Source of the DNA: Halomonas alkaliantarctica
GTDB lineage: Bacteria; Pseudomonadota; Gammaproteobacteria; Pseudomonadales; Halomonadaceae
DNA length: 64,000 nucleotides
Direction of reading: 5' to 3'
NCBI RefSeq assembly: GCF_029854215.1
Contig: NZ_CP122961.1
Coordinates: 3,410,001 to 3,474,000 of the forward strand
Below are positions 1-7,823 of this stretch, one piece after another (within the stretch, counting starts at the first letter, position 1; each line of letters opens with the position of its first letter). Both the position numbers and the translations under genes were made by a program. The notes under the pieces are model-generated. The model was not told where the DNA came from, ran no database searches, and was given only the letters and a program-made list of their open reading frames with translations.

Positions 1-2
1 TG

Positions 3-410
3 TTTGAGCGCTACCCGACGATTCAAACCGCACTACGCTGGGTAGGCAGCGCGTATTTGCTCTATTTGGCTTGGAAAATTGCCAGCGCCCCACCGCCTAA
101 TCTTAAGGCACAGGCTCATAGCGTACCCTTTACGTTTTGGCAGGCAGCGGCGTTTCAGTTCGCCAATCCTAAAGCGTGGGTAATGGGGCTGGCGTTGATG
201 GCGGGGTTTCTACCCGAAAGTGGCCAACCGGTATTTAATGCATTGCTACTTGCAGGCTTTGCGGAGATGGTGGCGTTACCCTGTATTGCGCTATGGGCCG
301 CCTTTGGTAGTGCGATTGGACAGTGGATCAAAACAGATGCTGCATGGCGGGCGTTCAACATCACCATGGGGGTGCTGACCGCCGCCTGCGTCGTGCTAAT
401 TTTAGGATGA
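3..410 (+). CDS. LysE/RhtB-family exporter, C-terminal part (truncated by window edge)
   Basis: The reading frame is open from the first bases of the window, so the start lies upstream. The visible 135 residues include YLLYLAWKIA, a segment with FANPKAWVMG, and a hydrophobic C-terminus, the usual second half of LysE/RhtB amino-acid exporters, which are inner-membrane proteins of about 200 residues with 5-6 helices. About a third of the protein is missing. The exported substrate cannot be told from this part; homoserine, threonine, lysine or arginine are typical of the family. The gene ends 7 bp before the convergent I78-type lipoprotein gene. Confidence 0.8.
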   Translation, partial: FERYPTIQTALRWVGSAYLLYLAWKIASAPPPNLKAQAHSVPFTFWQAAAFQFANPKAWVMGLALMAGFLPESGQPVFNALLLAGFAEMVALPCIALWAAFGSAIGQWIKTDAAWRAFNITMGVLTAACVVLILG

Positions 411-417
411 CAATACG

Positions 418-789
418 TTAGCCGCAGCGAAGCGCTTCTATGCGATCTTGATCATCGAGATGAATATTCAAACGATCCGGGCGGTGATCCATGGTAGCCA
501 TATCGCCTGGGCGCAGCACGCGCACCTGTCGAGCACCGCTATCACTTTGTAACTGCGCAACGTTAGCCTCATCGAAAGGCTCTCCGATTGCGGACTGGAT
601 AGCGTCTAGATCACAGCTAGCAGCCTGGTCTTCACTGGCGCCGTTCGTTGCTACTGTGGGCGGCGTTGGCGCTGCGTCTACGTCGTCGTTGGCCGGGGAA
701 ATCGGCATTTGGGAGCTAACGCAGGCCGTTAGCAGCAGCGCACCAGCGCTAACAGCGGCAAATTTAACCAGCATGATACAGGCTTTCAT
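418..789 (-). CDS. Lipoprotein with peptidase-inhibitor I78-like domain
   Basis: A 123-residue protein with a lipoprotein signal peptide (lipobox LLTAC, Cys about residue 23), a low-complexity Asp/Ala/Pro/Thr linker, then a compact domain from CDLDAIQSAIGEP to the C-terminus. The pattern of two Cys, a G-x-P-F turn and the segment RVLRPGDMATMDHRPDRLNI matches the I78 (elafin-like) family of small periplasmic proteins. The start at 789 has GGAG 8 bp upstream; a second Met six residues in is possible. Inhibitor function is inferred only from the family; no inhibition target is evident from neighbours. Confidence 0.75.
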   Translation of the reverse strand: MKACIMLVKFAAVSAGALLLTACVSSQMPISPANDDVDAAPTPPTVATNGASEDQAASCDLDAIQSAIGEPFDEANVAQLQSDSGARQVRVLRPGDMATMDHRPDRLNIHLDDQDRIEALRCG

Positions 790-825
790 CCTTGAATCTC
801 CAAAAAGTAGAGTATGGTTAGAGGC

Positions 826-863
826 TATAAAACCTCACGGGCCAGGCGTTAGCCTGACCCGTG
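826..863 (-). terminator. Rho-independent terminator downstream of the entericidin-like gene
   Basis: A near-perfect 12-bp G+C-rich stem (CACGGGCCAGGC with GCCTGACCCGTG) with a short loop is followed, in the minus direction, by a T-rich tract. It lies just after the stop codon of the small lipoprotein gene ending at 891 and separates it from the I78 lipoprotein gene. Confidence 0.75.
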
Positions 864-890
864 GGATACCACTATCTTTCTACTGAAAGG

Positions 891-1022
891 TTAACTCGCC
901 GCATCCTGGACAGCTTGACCGCCCTCTTCAACATCCTGGCCTGCGCCAGCGATGGTATTGCAACCAGTTAGAACACCCGCTGTCATCAGCAGCATAAAGC
1001 TCATGGCCAATAATTTTTTCAT
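891..1022 (-). CDS. Entericidin-like small lipoprotein
   Basis: A 43-codon gene. The protein starts MKKLLAMSFMLLMTAG, has a lipobox LTGC, and the mature part is short and rich in Gly, Gln, Asp and Glu (NTIAGAGQDVEEGGQAVQDA). This fits the entericidin A/B family: 40-50-residue lipoproteins with an N-TIAG-G-DVE-GG core, linked in enterobacteria to envelope stress and starvation. It has its own AGGAG ribosome-binding site 8-9 bp upstream and a terminator downstream, so it is probably monocistronic. Whether it has any toxic role here cannot be judged; no partner antidote peptide is adjacent. Confidence 0.85.
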   Translation of the reverse strand: MKKLLAMSFMLLMTAGVLTGCNTIAGAGQDVEEGGQAVQDAAS

Positions 1023-1196
1023 TTTCCGTTCTCCTTAACGAGTCATTCAACATTGAGAAACTCCACTGGCAACCTAATTTGCCACTTGGGAGTTTTTTCA
1101 GGGTAACAGCGTTTGAGCAATCGCGCTCGCTTTCACTAATTTACTTCGCGGCTGCTATGCTAACAATTATTTAAAGCGCTGTCTGGAGCCTATCTT

Positions 1197-1616
1197 TTGA
1201 TCAATTTCGAGCTAGATGAACGCCTTGCCGCCGATACCTTACCCATCGCAGACCTCCCGCTAAGCCGTGCGCTGCTGATGAATGACGCGCGCTACCCCTG
1301 GGTGATTTTAGTACCGCGTCAGGCCGCTATCAGCGAAGTGTTTGAGCTTTCTGGCGACGACCAGCAGCAGCTTTGGCGTGAAGCCACTCAGCTAGGTGAA
1401 GCAATGAAAACAGCGCTTAAGGGGGACAAAGTCAATATTGCCTCGCTAGGCAACGTGGTTAGCCAACTGCATGTGCATGTTGTGCTTAGACGTCACAGCG
1501 ATGCGACGTGGCCAGCACCCGTATGGGGCAAAGGCAGCCCCGAGCCTTACGATCTAGATGGTCAGGCGCAGTTACGGGATCAACTGCTGGCACTTATTGA
1601 TGGGCTTGATGTGTAG
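1197..1616 (+). CDS. HIT-family nucleotide-binding protein
   Basis: A 139-residue cytoplasmic protein of the histidine-triad superfamily (nucleotide hydrolases and transferases acting on nucleoside phosphate esters). It starts with TTG at 1197; no better ATG lies nearby. The characteristic motif is QLHVHVV at about residues 90-96: the first His of the canonical H-x-H-x-H-x-x is Gln, while the catalytic middle His and the third His are kept. The N-terminal DARYPWVILVPR segment is typical of the bacterial branch. Substrate unknown. It is convergent with the NicO gene, whose stop lies 7 bp away. Confidence 0.85.
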   Translation: MINFELDERLAADTLPIADLPLSRALLMNDARYPWVILVPRQAAISEVFELSGDDQQQLWREATQLGEAMKTALKGDKVNIASLGNVVSQLHVHVVLRRHSDATWPAPVWGKGSPEPYDLDGQAQLRDQLLALIDGLDV

Positions 1617-1623
1617 ACTACTT

Positions 1624-2649
1624 CTACCCCGTTAATGGGTGGCCTTGCCGAGCAGGTGGCTCATTGAGAACCGGGCCACTGGCAGGCTGTGCGACACCCG
1701 CAACGCTAAGAGAAACCCCTAGCACCACAATCAGCGCACCGCCAGCCAGAGCCACCCAGCCGGTAACTTTTTGTACACCGCGCTGGCTGTACTGCTGTTT
1801 GGATAAGCGCCGCTGCGCCCAACCACGGGCAAAAATGCTCGCCAGGGCGAGCGCTGACACCGTGATCCCTGTGCCGATCGACATGGCCACTACCGATGCC
1901 ACGCCCACCTCGAACTGACCCAGCAAGCTGGCCGCCCCCAGCATTAATACCGCTCCACTACAGGGGCGCATACCAATGGCGCCGACCGTCATCATCGCCG
2001 TTCGCCAATCTAACGCCTGATGAGGCTCAATATGGTGAGCACCGCCGCAACAGTGGCTGTGCTCATGGCTGTGTTCGTGGTTTGGATTGTGTTCATGGCC
2101 AGGGCTGTGCGCATGGGCCGCTCGATCTGGCTGATAGGCTCGCCGCAGTTGCTTGACGGCTCGCCAGCATAGCCAAGCCCCTAACGCCGCCACCAGCAGA
2201 AAGCTTGCCTGCTCGACCCAGGCAACGCTGCCCATGGCCTGTCGGGTTATCCAGCCCAGGCCATAAACCAGCACGATGACCAGTGCAATGGCAGTCACGC
2301 CTTGCAGTAAGGAGGCTGCAAAAGAGAGCCCCAAGGCGCGCTTTACCGCACCACCGTGAGTGGCTAAGTAGGTCGCCAACACGGCTTTACCGTGCCCCGG
2401 ACCGGCAGCATGAAAGACGCCATAGGCAAAGCTAACGCCTAATAGGCTCACCCAGGTCGCCATGGTGGGAGTGCGCGACAGTTCGGTAATCGCCAGCGTT
2501 AGCGAACGGTGCAAATCACGCTGCCAACCAAGTAGCTGATAGCTCACGCTCTGAATCCCGCCCTGCCAAACGATGATCAGCACTGCTGTGACTAGCAGCA
2601 GACCCACCATTAAACCTAACTGGCGTCTAAAGGGCCGTGTTAAGTACAT
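1624..2649 (-). CDS. NicO-family nickel/cobalt (or other divalent metal) exporter
   Basis: A 341-residue polytopic inner-membrane protein, last gene of a four-gene minus-strand cluster. Family hallmarks are a first helix near the N-terminus, the segment HAAGPGHGKAVL and GMRPCSGAVLML, and between them a His-rich cytoplasmic loop (alternating H-E-H-S-H, then HCC) likely to bind metal. This is the RcnA/NicO type. The start codon has GGAG at good spacing. A Zur-like palindrome sits immediately upstream. With the preceding DUF1007 gene this is a recurrent pair; the pair may handle Zn, Ni or Co, and the Zur-like site favours a zinc-linked role. The exact metal is not provable from sequence. Confidence 0.85.
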   Translation of the reverse strand: MYLTRPFRRQLGLMVGLLLVTAVLIIVWQGGIQSVSYQLLGWQRDLHRSLTLAITELSRTPTMATWVSLLGVSFAYGVFHAAGPGHGKAVLATYLATHGGAVKRALGLSFAASLLQGVTAIALVIVLVYGLGWITRQAMGSVAWVEQASFLLVAALGAWLCWRAVKQLRRAYQPDRAAHAHSPGHEHNPNHEHSHEHSHCCGGAHHIEPHQALDWRTAMMTVGAIGMRPCSGAVLMLGAASLLGQFEVGVASVVAMSIGTGITVSALALASIFARGWAQRRLSKQQYSQRGVQKVTGWVALAGGALIVVLGVSLSVAGVAQPASGPVLNEPPARQGHPLTG

Positions 2650-2665
2650 CTAACCGCTCCATTGC

Positions 2666-2690
2666 GAAAATGGTTATAATGTAACATGGC
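2666..2690 (-). promoter_or_regulatory. Zur-like operator upstream of the NicO gene
   Basis: The segment contains the inverted repeat GTTATAATGTAAC flanked by ATG on the left and AT on the right. It closely resembles the gammaproteobacterial Zur box (GTTATAATATAAC core with ATG/CAT flanks). It ends about 17 bp before the NicO start codon and lies in the only gap (79 bp) of the operon. A zinc-responsive internal promoter is the inference; Fur-type alternatives fit less well. Confidence 0.5.
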
Positions 2691-2728
2691 CATAAAATAA
2701 ACCAGCACTGCCTGGTTTCGAACAGCGC

Positions 2729-3388
2729 CTAGCGACAGTCAACTTGACCGGTCTCGGAAAAATAGCGCCCCAAGCCTGGCTCACCACTTTCATCCTTATC
2801 GAGCAATGCCGCTTGCATCACCAGCTCAGGATCGGGGTCAGCGGGAAGAATAGACAGCTCACAGGCAGGCTCACCGTGGAGTATCAGCGCATCATCCCGG
2901 GGTTGGCCATCCTCCTCTTCATGCACAACTTCGATGTAGTAGGTGGGATCAAACACTTGGTAACTAAGCATGGCATCTGTCAGCGGCTGGGGCGTTTCCA
3001 GCGGCAGGATAAACATAAAGATAAGCCGACCATCGCGTTCCATGGCGGTATATTCGCTTACCTCGCCCAATGCCTGGCGCTCACCGTTAATACTTACTTC
3101 GGTTAAGTAGTGCTGCGCGGCAAGATTATCGCGAATCTCTTTGCCTAGCTGATCAAGCCCTTCTTCAAGGCTGGCGTTTTCAACCTGCTGCAGCTCTTCA
3201 AAAACGACCAGGCTGTAAAAAGGATCCATCCGCCAAGTTTGATGGAGGCCGCTCACCATGCCCTGATCGTCGGTGATGACCCGCACACTCAGGTCGATCC
3301 AGCCGTGGGGGTGGGCTCGCGCATCGGGGCTGGCCACAAAGCTACTCATGCCCACGAAAAAAGCGACTGCAGTACCCGCCCACTTCAT
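2729..3388 (-). CDS. DUF1007 family periplasmic protein
   Basis: A 219-residue protein with a Sec signal peptide (cleavage probably after DARA) and a mature N-terminus HPHGWIDL, the His-rich start usual for DUF1007 proteins, which often sit beside NicO-type metal transporters. Several His and Asp residues near the mature N-terminus could coordinate metal. The start codon overlaps the stop of the upstream lipoprotein gene (ATGA), so translation is probably coupled. Role as periplasmic metal-binding partner of the exporter is an inference from context. Confidence 0.8.
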   Translation of the reverse strand: MKWAGTAVAFFVGMSSFVASPDARAHPHGWIDLSVRVITDDQGMVSGLHQTWRMDPFYSLVVFEELQQVENASLEEGLDQLGKEIRDNLAAQHYLTEVSINGERQALGEVSEYTAMERDGRLIFMFILPLETPQPLTDAMLSYQVFDPTYYIEVVHEEEDGQPRDDALILHGEPACELSILPADPDPELVMQAALLDKDESGEPGLGRYFSETGQVDCR

Positions 3389-3744
3389 GGTGCGACACCT
3401 AGCTTATTCTGCAAGGCGACAAGCCAAGGGTCGAGCAAATAGGGCGGCAGAGGTTGATTACCCCTCAAGGCCGACACGAGCACGCGGCTACCGCCAACCT
3501 CTTCACTTACCTGCAATTGCAGCCGATATCCCGGCCAGCGGGCAAGAGAGGCTTCTGCGCGGCCCAGAGCAATATCCGCATGGCGCACTACATAGCCCTG
3601 CTCAACCATTAAATCTACCGCTTCTCGAAACGTCTCCTCGTATGGCGTTGCGTAAACCAATTCTCGAGGTTCCAAAGGAGTGGTGGTGGCACAGCCGACC
3701 AATCCGCCCAACAGCGACATCAATAGCCAGTGTCGAAGGTTCAT
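3385..3744 (-). CDS. Small lipoprotein, paralogue of the upstream lipoprotein
   Basis: A 119-residue protein; the start at 3744 is chosen because it has GGGAGGT upstream, gives a clean lipoprotein signal (MNLRHWLLMSLLGGLVGC) and overlaps the upstream stop as ATGA. A longer in-frame start exists but would bury the signal. The mature region has the pattern EAVDLMVEQGYVVRHADIALG, closely matching SVDILTEWGFTLTSTDTSLG of the gene before it, so the two are paralogues. I do not recognise a named family. Its place in the metal-transport operon suggests an envelope role. Confidence 0.75.
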   Translation of the reverse strand: MNLRHWLLMSLLGGLVGCATTTPLEPRELVYATPYEETFREAVDLMVEQGYVVRHADIALGRAEASLARWPGYRLQLQVSEEVGGSRVLVSALRGNQPLPPYLLDPWLVALQNKLGVAP

Positions 3745-4292
3745 AGTGACCTCCCATCGGCGGGCAAGCTCTGCTCGAAAGTGGCTTGAAAGCGCCGACA
3801 AAAATCGTCATTGCTGGCACTGTACGATTCACGTAAGTCACCCAAATGATCGAAGCGCCGGATATCTCGGGATATGCGTATATGAGCGTCATTCACAAAC
3901 AACGAAACGCGCTCCACTTCTATCGGCTGCTGCCCTATTCCGCCACCAAAACCTACCCCGCCAAATCCTATGCTCGAACCACCCCCAATGCCCAAGCCAC
4001 CAAAAATACTCATTCCTCTCCCATAGCCATAGGCATTATCGTAAGGGTCATAATAGCCGTGCAGTTCACGCTCACGACTGGCGCTAATTAAACCCAAAGA
4101 GGTATCGGTAGAGGTAAGGGTAAACCCCCACTCGGTCAGGATATCTACGCTGGTTTCAAGCGCTCGTTCATCCGCTGAAGGAAAGTAACACGCGGCGGAA
4201 GGTGCTGGCTCTGCTTGGGGCAAACGATCTGGGGTCACTTGGCAGCCAGCAAGCGCCAGCAGGCAGGTTAAGCTTATGGGTATCGACTTCAT
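3741..4292 (-). CDS. Lipoprotein with glycine-rich insert, first gene of metal-transport operon
   Basis: A 183-residue lipoprotein (MKSIPISLTCLLALAGC) starting at 4292 after GAGGATC. It shares its N-terminal fold pattern and final helix-like segment with the next gene but carries an extra Gly/Tyr/Phe-rich stretch of about 40 residues (for example GGLGIGGGSSIGFGGVGFGG) after the core. Conserved Cys residues lie at the mature N-terminus and near the C-terminus. Function unknown. It heads a cluster of four genes read in the same direction, the first three joined by ATGA overlaps. Confidence 0.7.
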   Translation of the reverse strand: MKSIPISLTCLLALAGCQVTPDRLPQAEPAPSAACYFPSADERALETSVDILTEWGFTLTSTDTSLGLISASRERELHGYYDPYDNAYGYGRGMSIFGGLGIGGGSSIGFGGVGFGGGIGQQPIEVERVSLFVNDAHIRISRDIRRFDHLGDLRESYSASNDDFCRRFQATFEQSLPADGRSL

Positions 4293-4426
4293 GTTAGATC
4301 CTCTAACGGCCGAGGCCGCTGGTTTGGCGCAGGCTAGCGCGCTAAGCTCGCCAAAGGTGGCCATACTTAACTGTCACTGTAGTAAAGACACTGTAGTGAA
4401 GACACTGTTTTGCGGAGATCGTGCTA

Positions 4427-5566
4427 ATGAATGTTTTGCTTTGCCCCGACAGTTTCAAAGATGCGCTGAGCGCCCAAGACGCCGCGGCCTCCATGGCGCG
4501 GGGAGTGCTGCGTGCCTCACCAGAGGCACACGTTCAGGTATGCCCTTTAGCTGACGGTGGCGAAGGCAGTTTAGATGCACTCATCGCCGCCACTGGCGCC
4601 GAACGACGCCAACTAAATGTTCAAGATGCCCTGGGGCGCCCCCGCCAAGCAGCCTGGGGCTGGTTGAGCGACCAGCGTACCGCGTTTATTGAACTGGCAG
4701 AAGCCAGCGGATTACAGCACCTCGAGGCCGATGAGCGCAATGCGCTGCACACCTCTACCTTTGGGGTGGGTGAACTACTGCTAGCGGCGCTGGAGCAAGG
4801 CGCTGAAAAAGCGCTTTTGCTGCTGGGTGGCAGCGCTACCAATGACGGTGGGGCAGGCATGCTGCAGGCCCTGGGCGCACGCTTTTTGGACCAAAACAAC
4901 GAATCGCTGCCCCCTGGCGGCGCGGCGCTGAGCCAACTGGCTAGTTTAGAACTCGATGGGCTAGACCCACGGTTAGCCAAGCTCACCCTCGAAGCCGCCG
5001 TTGATGTGGATAACCCCCTGCTCGGCGAGCGCGGTGCCAGCGCAATATTTGGCCCGCAAAAAGGCGCCTCACCGGAAGAAGTCGAGCAGTTGGATCGTGC
5101 GCTTGGCCACTTTGCTGACATCAGCGCACAGGCATTAGGCGATGATTACCGAACGCTGCCGGGCGCAGGGGCAGCAGGCGGCATGGGGTTTGCAGCCAAG
5201 GCATTTTTAAAGGCCACCCTGAAACCCGGCATTGAAATGATAATGCAGCAGGCCGACATGGCGACGCTCTTAGCCCGCGCCGATCTAGTCATTACTGGCG
5301 AAGGCCGTTTGGATGGGCAGAGCTTGGCGGGTAAAACACCCATTGGCGTCTCCCGTGCCGCCAAGCGTCTTCACAAACCTGTCATTGTGCTGGCAGGCAG
5401 CCTGGGCGATGGCTGGCAAGCCTGTTTTGACGAAGGCGTCACGGCGGCATTTGCATTAGCCGATGGACCCATGACCTTAACCGACGCGCTACCGCGCACC
5501 GCTGAACTGCTGGAAGCACGCTGTGAAAACCTGCTCCGGCTTTGGGCAGCAGCAGAGGCAGGTTAA
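4427..5566 (+). CDS. Glycerate 2-kinase, GarK/GlxK family
   Basis: A 379-residue enzyme of the GarK/GlxK family, phosphorylating D-glycerate to 2-phosphoglycerate and linking glycerate or glyoxylate metabolism to glycolysis. Diagnostic segments are CPDSFKDALSA at the N-terminus, ADGGEGSLDAL, LLGGSATNDGGAGML and the C-terminal TGEGRLDGQSLAGKTP. ATG at 4427 is preferred over GTG at 4421 because GGAG lies 9 bp before it. Length is normal. It is a single gene facing away from the lipoprotein operon, and no glyoxylate-pathway neighbours are present. Confidence 0.9.
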   Translation: MNVLLCPDSFKDALSAQDAAASMARGVLRASPEAHVQVCPLADGGEGSLDALIAATGAERRQLNVQDALGRPRQAAWGWLSDQRTAFIELAEASGLQHLEADERNALHTSTFGVGELLLAALEQGAEKALLLLGGSATNDGGAGMLQALGARFLDQNNESLPPGGAALSQLASLELDGLDPRLAKLTLEAAVDVDNPLLGERGASAIFGPQKGASPEEVEQLDRALGHFADISAQALGDDYRTLPGAGAAGGMGFAAKAFLKATLKPGIEMIMQQADMATLLARADLVITGEGRLDGQSLAGKTPIGVSRAAKRLHKPVIVLAGSLGDGWQACFDEGVTAAFALADGPMTLTDALPRTAELLEARCENLLRLWAAAEAG

Positions 5567-5671
5567 GCAGCGTTTTGCTGACGGGCCTTGAAAAGAGCCC
5601 TCAGCGCCAGCATTTAGACTGTAATCAAAGGGTAACGACATGCATCCAATGTCGTAGCGCTATGGAAGCGA

Positions 5672-5691
5672 TGCAAAAAACTTGTTTTGCA
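5672..5691 (+). promoter_or_regulatory. Inverted repeat upstream of dps
   Basis: Two 7-bp arms, TGCAAAA and TTTTGCA, separated by 6 bp, lie about 90 bp upstream of the dps start in an otherwise gene-free stretch of about 200 bp. It may be a regulator site; no known operator is clearly matched. Confidence 0.3.
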
Positions 5692-5778
5692 CTGCACCGA
5701 AGACACTCTATTCTGGAAAAACGCATTAACCGCCGCCTACTGTGGCATAACCATTGCGGCATAAAGAGGGAGCAGGAT

Positions 5779-6255
5779 ATGACTGACACCAACAGCATTG
5801 GCCTACACGAAGGTAGCGCTAGTCAACTCGCCGAAAAGCTCAACCACCTGCTGGCCAATTACCAAATTTTCTACATGAACGTGCGCGGCTACCACTGGAA
5901 TGTACGCGGTAGCGACTTTTTTGAACTGCACGCCAAGTTTGAAGAGTTTTACACCGACCTGCTGACCAAAGTGGACGAAGTTGCCGAGCGCATCCTGACC
6001 CTGGGTCATAAGCCGGTACACGCCTACAGCGACTATGTAACGCTGTCACGTATTCAAGAAGATAAAGACGTTCACGATGGCACCACCTGCGTTAAAGGCG
6101 TGCTTAAAGGGTACCAAACGATCATTGAGCTTCAGCGTGAACTGCTGGCGCTCGCTTCTGACGCCGACGATGAAGGCACCGCCGCGCAGGCCGGTGACTA
6201 CATTCGCGAGCAGGAAAAAACCATCTGGATGCTCAACGCTTATTTAAGCAAGTAA
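5779..6255 (+). CDS. dps: Dps family DNA-binding ferritin-like protein
   Basis: A 158-residue Dps protein that oxidises and stores iron with peroxide and coats DNA during stress. The start at 5779 follows AGGGAGCAGG. The ferroxidase half-sites are visible in NVRGYHWNVRG and the following ELHAKFEEFYTDL and KVDEVAERI helices, with the usual His, Asp and Glu pattern. The four-helix length fits the family. Longer upstream reading frames in the same phase have no ribosome site and are discounted. A strong terminator follows. Confidence 0.9.
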   Translation: MTDTNSIGLHEGSASQLAEKLNHLLANYQIFYMNVRGYHWNVRGSDFFELHAKFEEFYTDLLTKVDEVAERILTLGHKPVHAYSDYVTLSRIQEDKDVHDGTTCVKGVLKGYQTIIELQRELLALASDADDEGTAAQAGDYIREQEKTIWMLNAYLSK

Positions 6256-6273
6256 GCGTCATTTTTTGATGTA

Positions 6274-6303
6274 AAAACGGCACCGTTTAGGTGCCGTTTT
6301 TTT
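6274..6303 (+). terminator. Terminator after dps, probably bidirectional
   Basis: An 11-bp perfect stem (AAAACGGCACC / GGTGCCGTTTT) with a 5-nt loop, A-rich before and T-rich after. It lies between the ends of the convergent dps and pepD genes and can serve both. Confidence 0.9.
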
Positions 6304-6310
6304 ATGCGCG

Positions 6311-7795
6311 TCAGCTAGGATTCAAGGACGAGTGCTGGTCGGCAAGATCTTCGATCAGCGCCCGCAGCATCTCCCAAAACTCCTCAACCGATGCAAGCTC
6401 CACCCGCTCATCCGGCGAGTGGGCGCCGCGAATCAGCGGGCCAAAGGAGATCATATCCAAATGCGGGTACTTGCTGCCTAAAATGCCACACTCGAGCCCG
6501 GCATGAATCACCTTCACCTCCGGCTCGCGACCCAGCAGCGCCGCATGTCGAACTTTGAAGCTCGCCAAAAGCTCGCCGTTCGGATTGGGCGCCCAACCTG
6601 GGTAGCTGTTCTCCACTTTTACCCGCGCGCCAATCAACTCAAATAGCGCTTTAAAGCGATCCGCCATAGCGACCACCGCACTATCGTGCAGTGAGCGTAC
6701 CAGCGCGCAGAGGTGCAGCCGCCCATTCTCCAGACTTAGCACGCCCAGGTTATTGGAAGTTTCCACCACGCCAGGCACATCGGCGCTCATCCGCTCGACG
6801 CCGCAAGGGGCCGCATGAAGCGCTGCCAGCAGCATCACACTGGCGTCCAGAGTTAATGGCTCCGCCTCGGGCGCCGCAGCCAAACGCTGGGCGCTGATGC
6901 AAAGGCCGCTATCACCACTGCCTAATTCTCTTAACAGAATCGTTTCCAGCCCCGCGATAGCTACCAAGGCGGCATCTACTTCGTCGGCGGGCACCACCAC
7001 TTGGGCAAAGGCTTCCCTGGGGATCGCATTGCGCAAGGTGCCGCCGTGGTAGCTAATCAAGCGCGCATCAAACGCCTCAAGAGAACGCAGCACTCTGACC
7101 AACAATCGGTTAGCGTTACCCAGCGGCTTATGGATATCCATGCCGGAGTGGCCGCCCTTCAAGCCGGTTAAGGCGATCTCAATGACCCGCTCGTGGTCTC
7201 CGGCGGCGGCACTGGGCAGCTGGGCATCGACTTCAACGTCGGCTCCGCCCGCGCAGCCAATATAGACCTGCCCGCGATCTTCGCTGTCCAGGTTGAGTAG
7301 CAGCGAGCCTTCGAGCCAGTTCTCAGCCAGGTTTAGCGCGCCACCCATGGAGGTCTCTTCTTCCAAGGTGAATAGTGCTTCCAACGGCCCGTGGCGTAGG
7401 TCGGCATCTTCCAGCACGGCGAGAATCGCGGCCACGCCCAAGCCGTTGTCAGCGCCCAAGGTGGTGCCATCGGCGTGCAGCCAGCCGTCGGCTACATAGG
7501 TAGTGATCGGGTCGCGGGTAAAGTCGTGGGCGTGATCGCTATTGGCCTGGGCCACCATGTCCAGATGGCCCTGGAGCACCACGCCGGGTGCCTGTTCGCA
7601 GCCGGGAGAAGCTGGTTTACGAAGGCGTAAATTACCGAAGTCATCGCGGTCATGGGCGAGCCCTTGGGCATCGGCCCAGCTTTCGATGATAGCAACCAGG
7701 GCCGCCTCATGCCCAGAGGGGCGCGGCGTATTACACAGCGTTCGAAAGTGGCGCCAAACCAAGGCGGGTTCAAGCGCGTCAAGATGTGCGTTCAT
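6311..7795 (-). CDS. pepD: Aminoacyl-histidine dipeptidase (M20 family)
   Basis: A 494-residue cytosolic di-zinc dipeptidase splitting Xaa-His and other dipeptides. Metal and catalytic motifs typical of the PepD branch are visible: LQGHLDMV, TLGADNGLG, LEEETSMGG (catalytic Glu pair), NLDSED, and HAGLECGIL near the C-terminus. Length matches E. coli PepD. It is a single gene convergent with dps; the upstream tmcA gene reads in the same direction, 28 bp away, so the two may be cotranscribed. Confidence 0.93.
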   Translation of the reverse strand: MNAHLDALEPALVWRHFRTLCNTPRPSGHEAALVAIIESWADAQGLAHDRDDFGNLRLRKPASPGCEQAPGVVLQGHLDMVAQANSDHAHDFTRDPITTYVADGWLHADGTTLGADNGLGVAAILAVLEDADLRHGPLEALFTLEEETSMGGALNLAENWLEGSLLLNLDSEDRGQVYIGCAGGADVEVDAQLPSAAAGDHERVIEIALTGLKGGHSGMDIHKPLGNANRLLVRVLRSLEAFDARLISYHGGTLRNAIPREAFAQVVVPADEVDAALVAIAGLETILLRELGSGDSGLCISAQRLAAAPEAEPLTLDASVMLLAALHAAPCGVERMSADVPGVVETSNNLGVLSLENGRLHLCALVRSLHDSAVVAMADRFKALFELIGARVKVENSYPGWAPNPNGELLASFKVRHAALLGREPEVKVIHAGLECGILGSKYPHLDMISFGPLIRGAHSPDERVELASVEEFWEMLRALIEDLADQHSSLNPS

Positions 7796-7823
7796 TAAAG
7801 ACTCTTCGTTATCGGTAACCGAC

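Noticed and set aside
5542..5778. N-terminal extension of Dps
   Set aside because: The added sequence overlaps the end of the glycerate kinase gene, has no family similarity, and ATG at 5779 has a good ribosome site.
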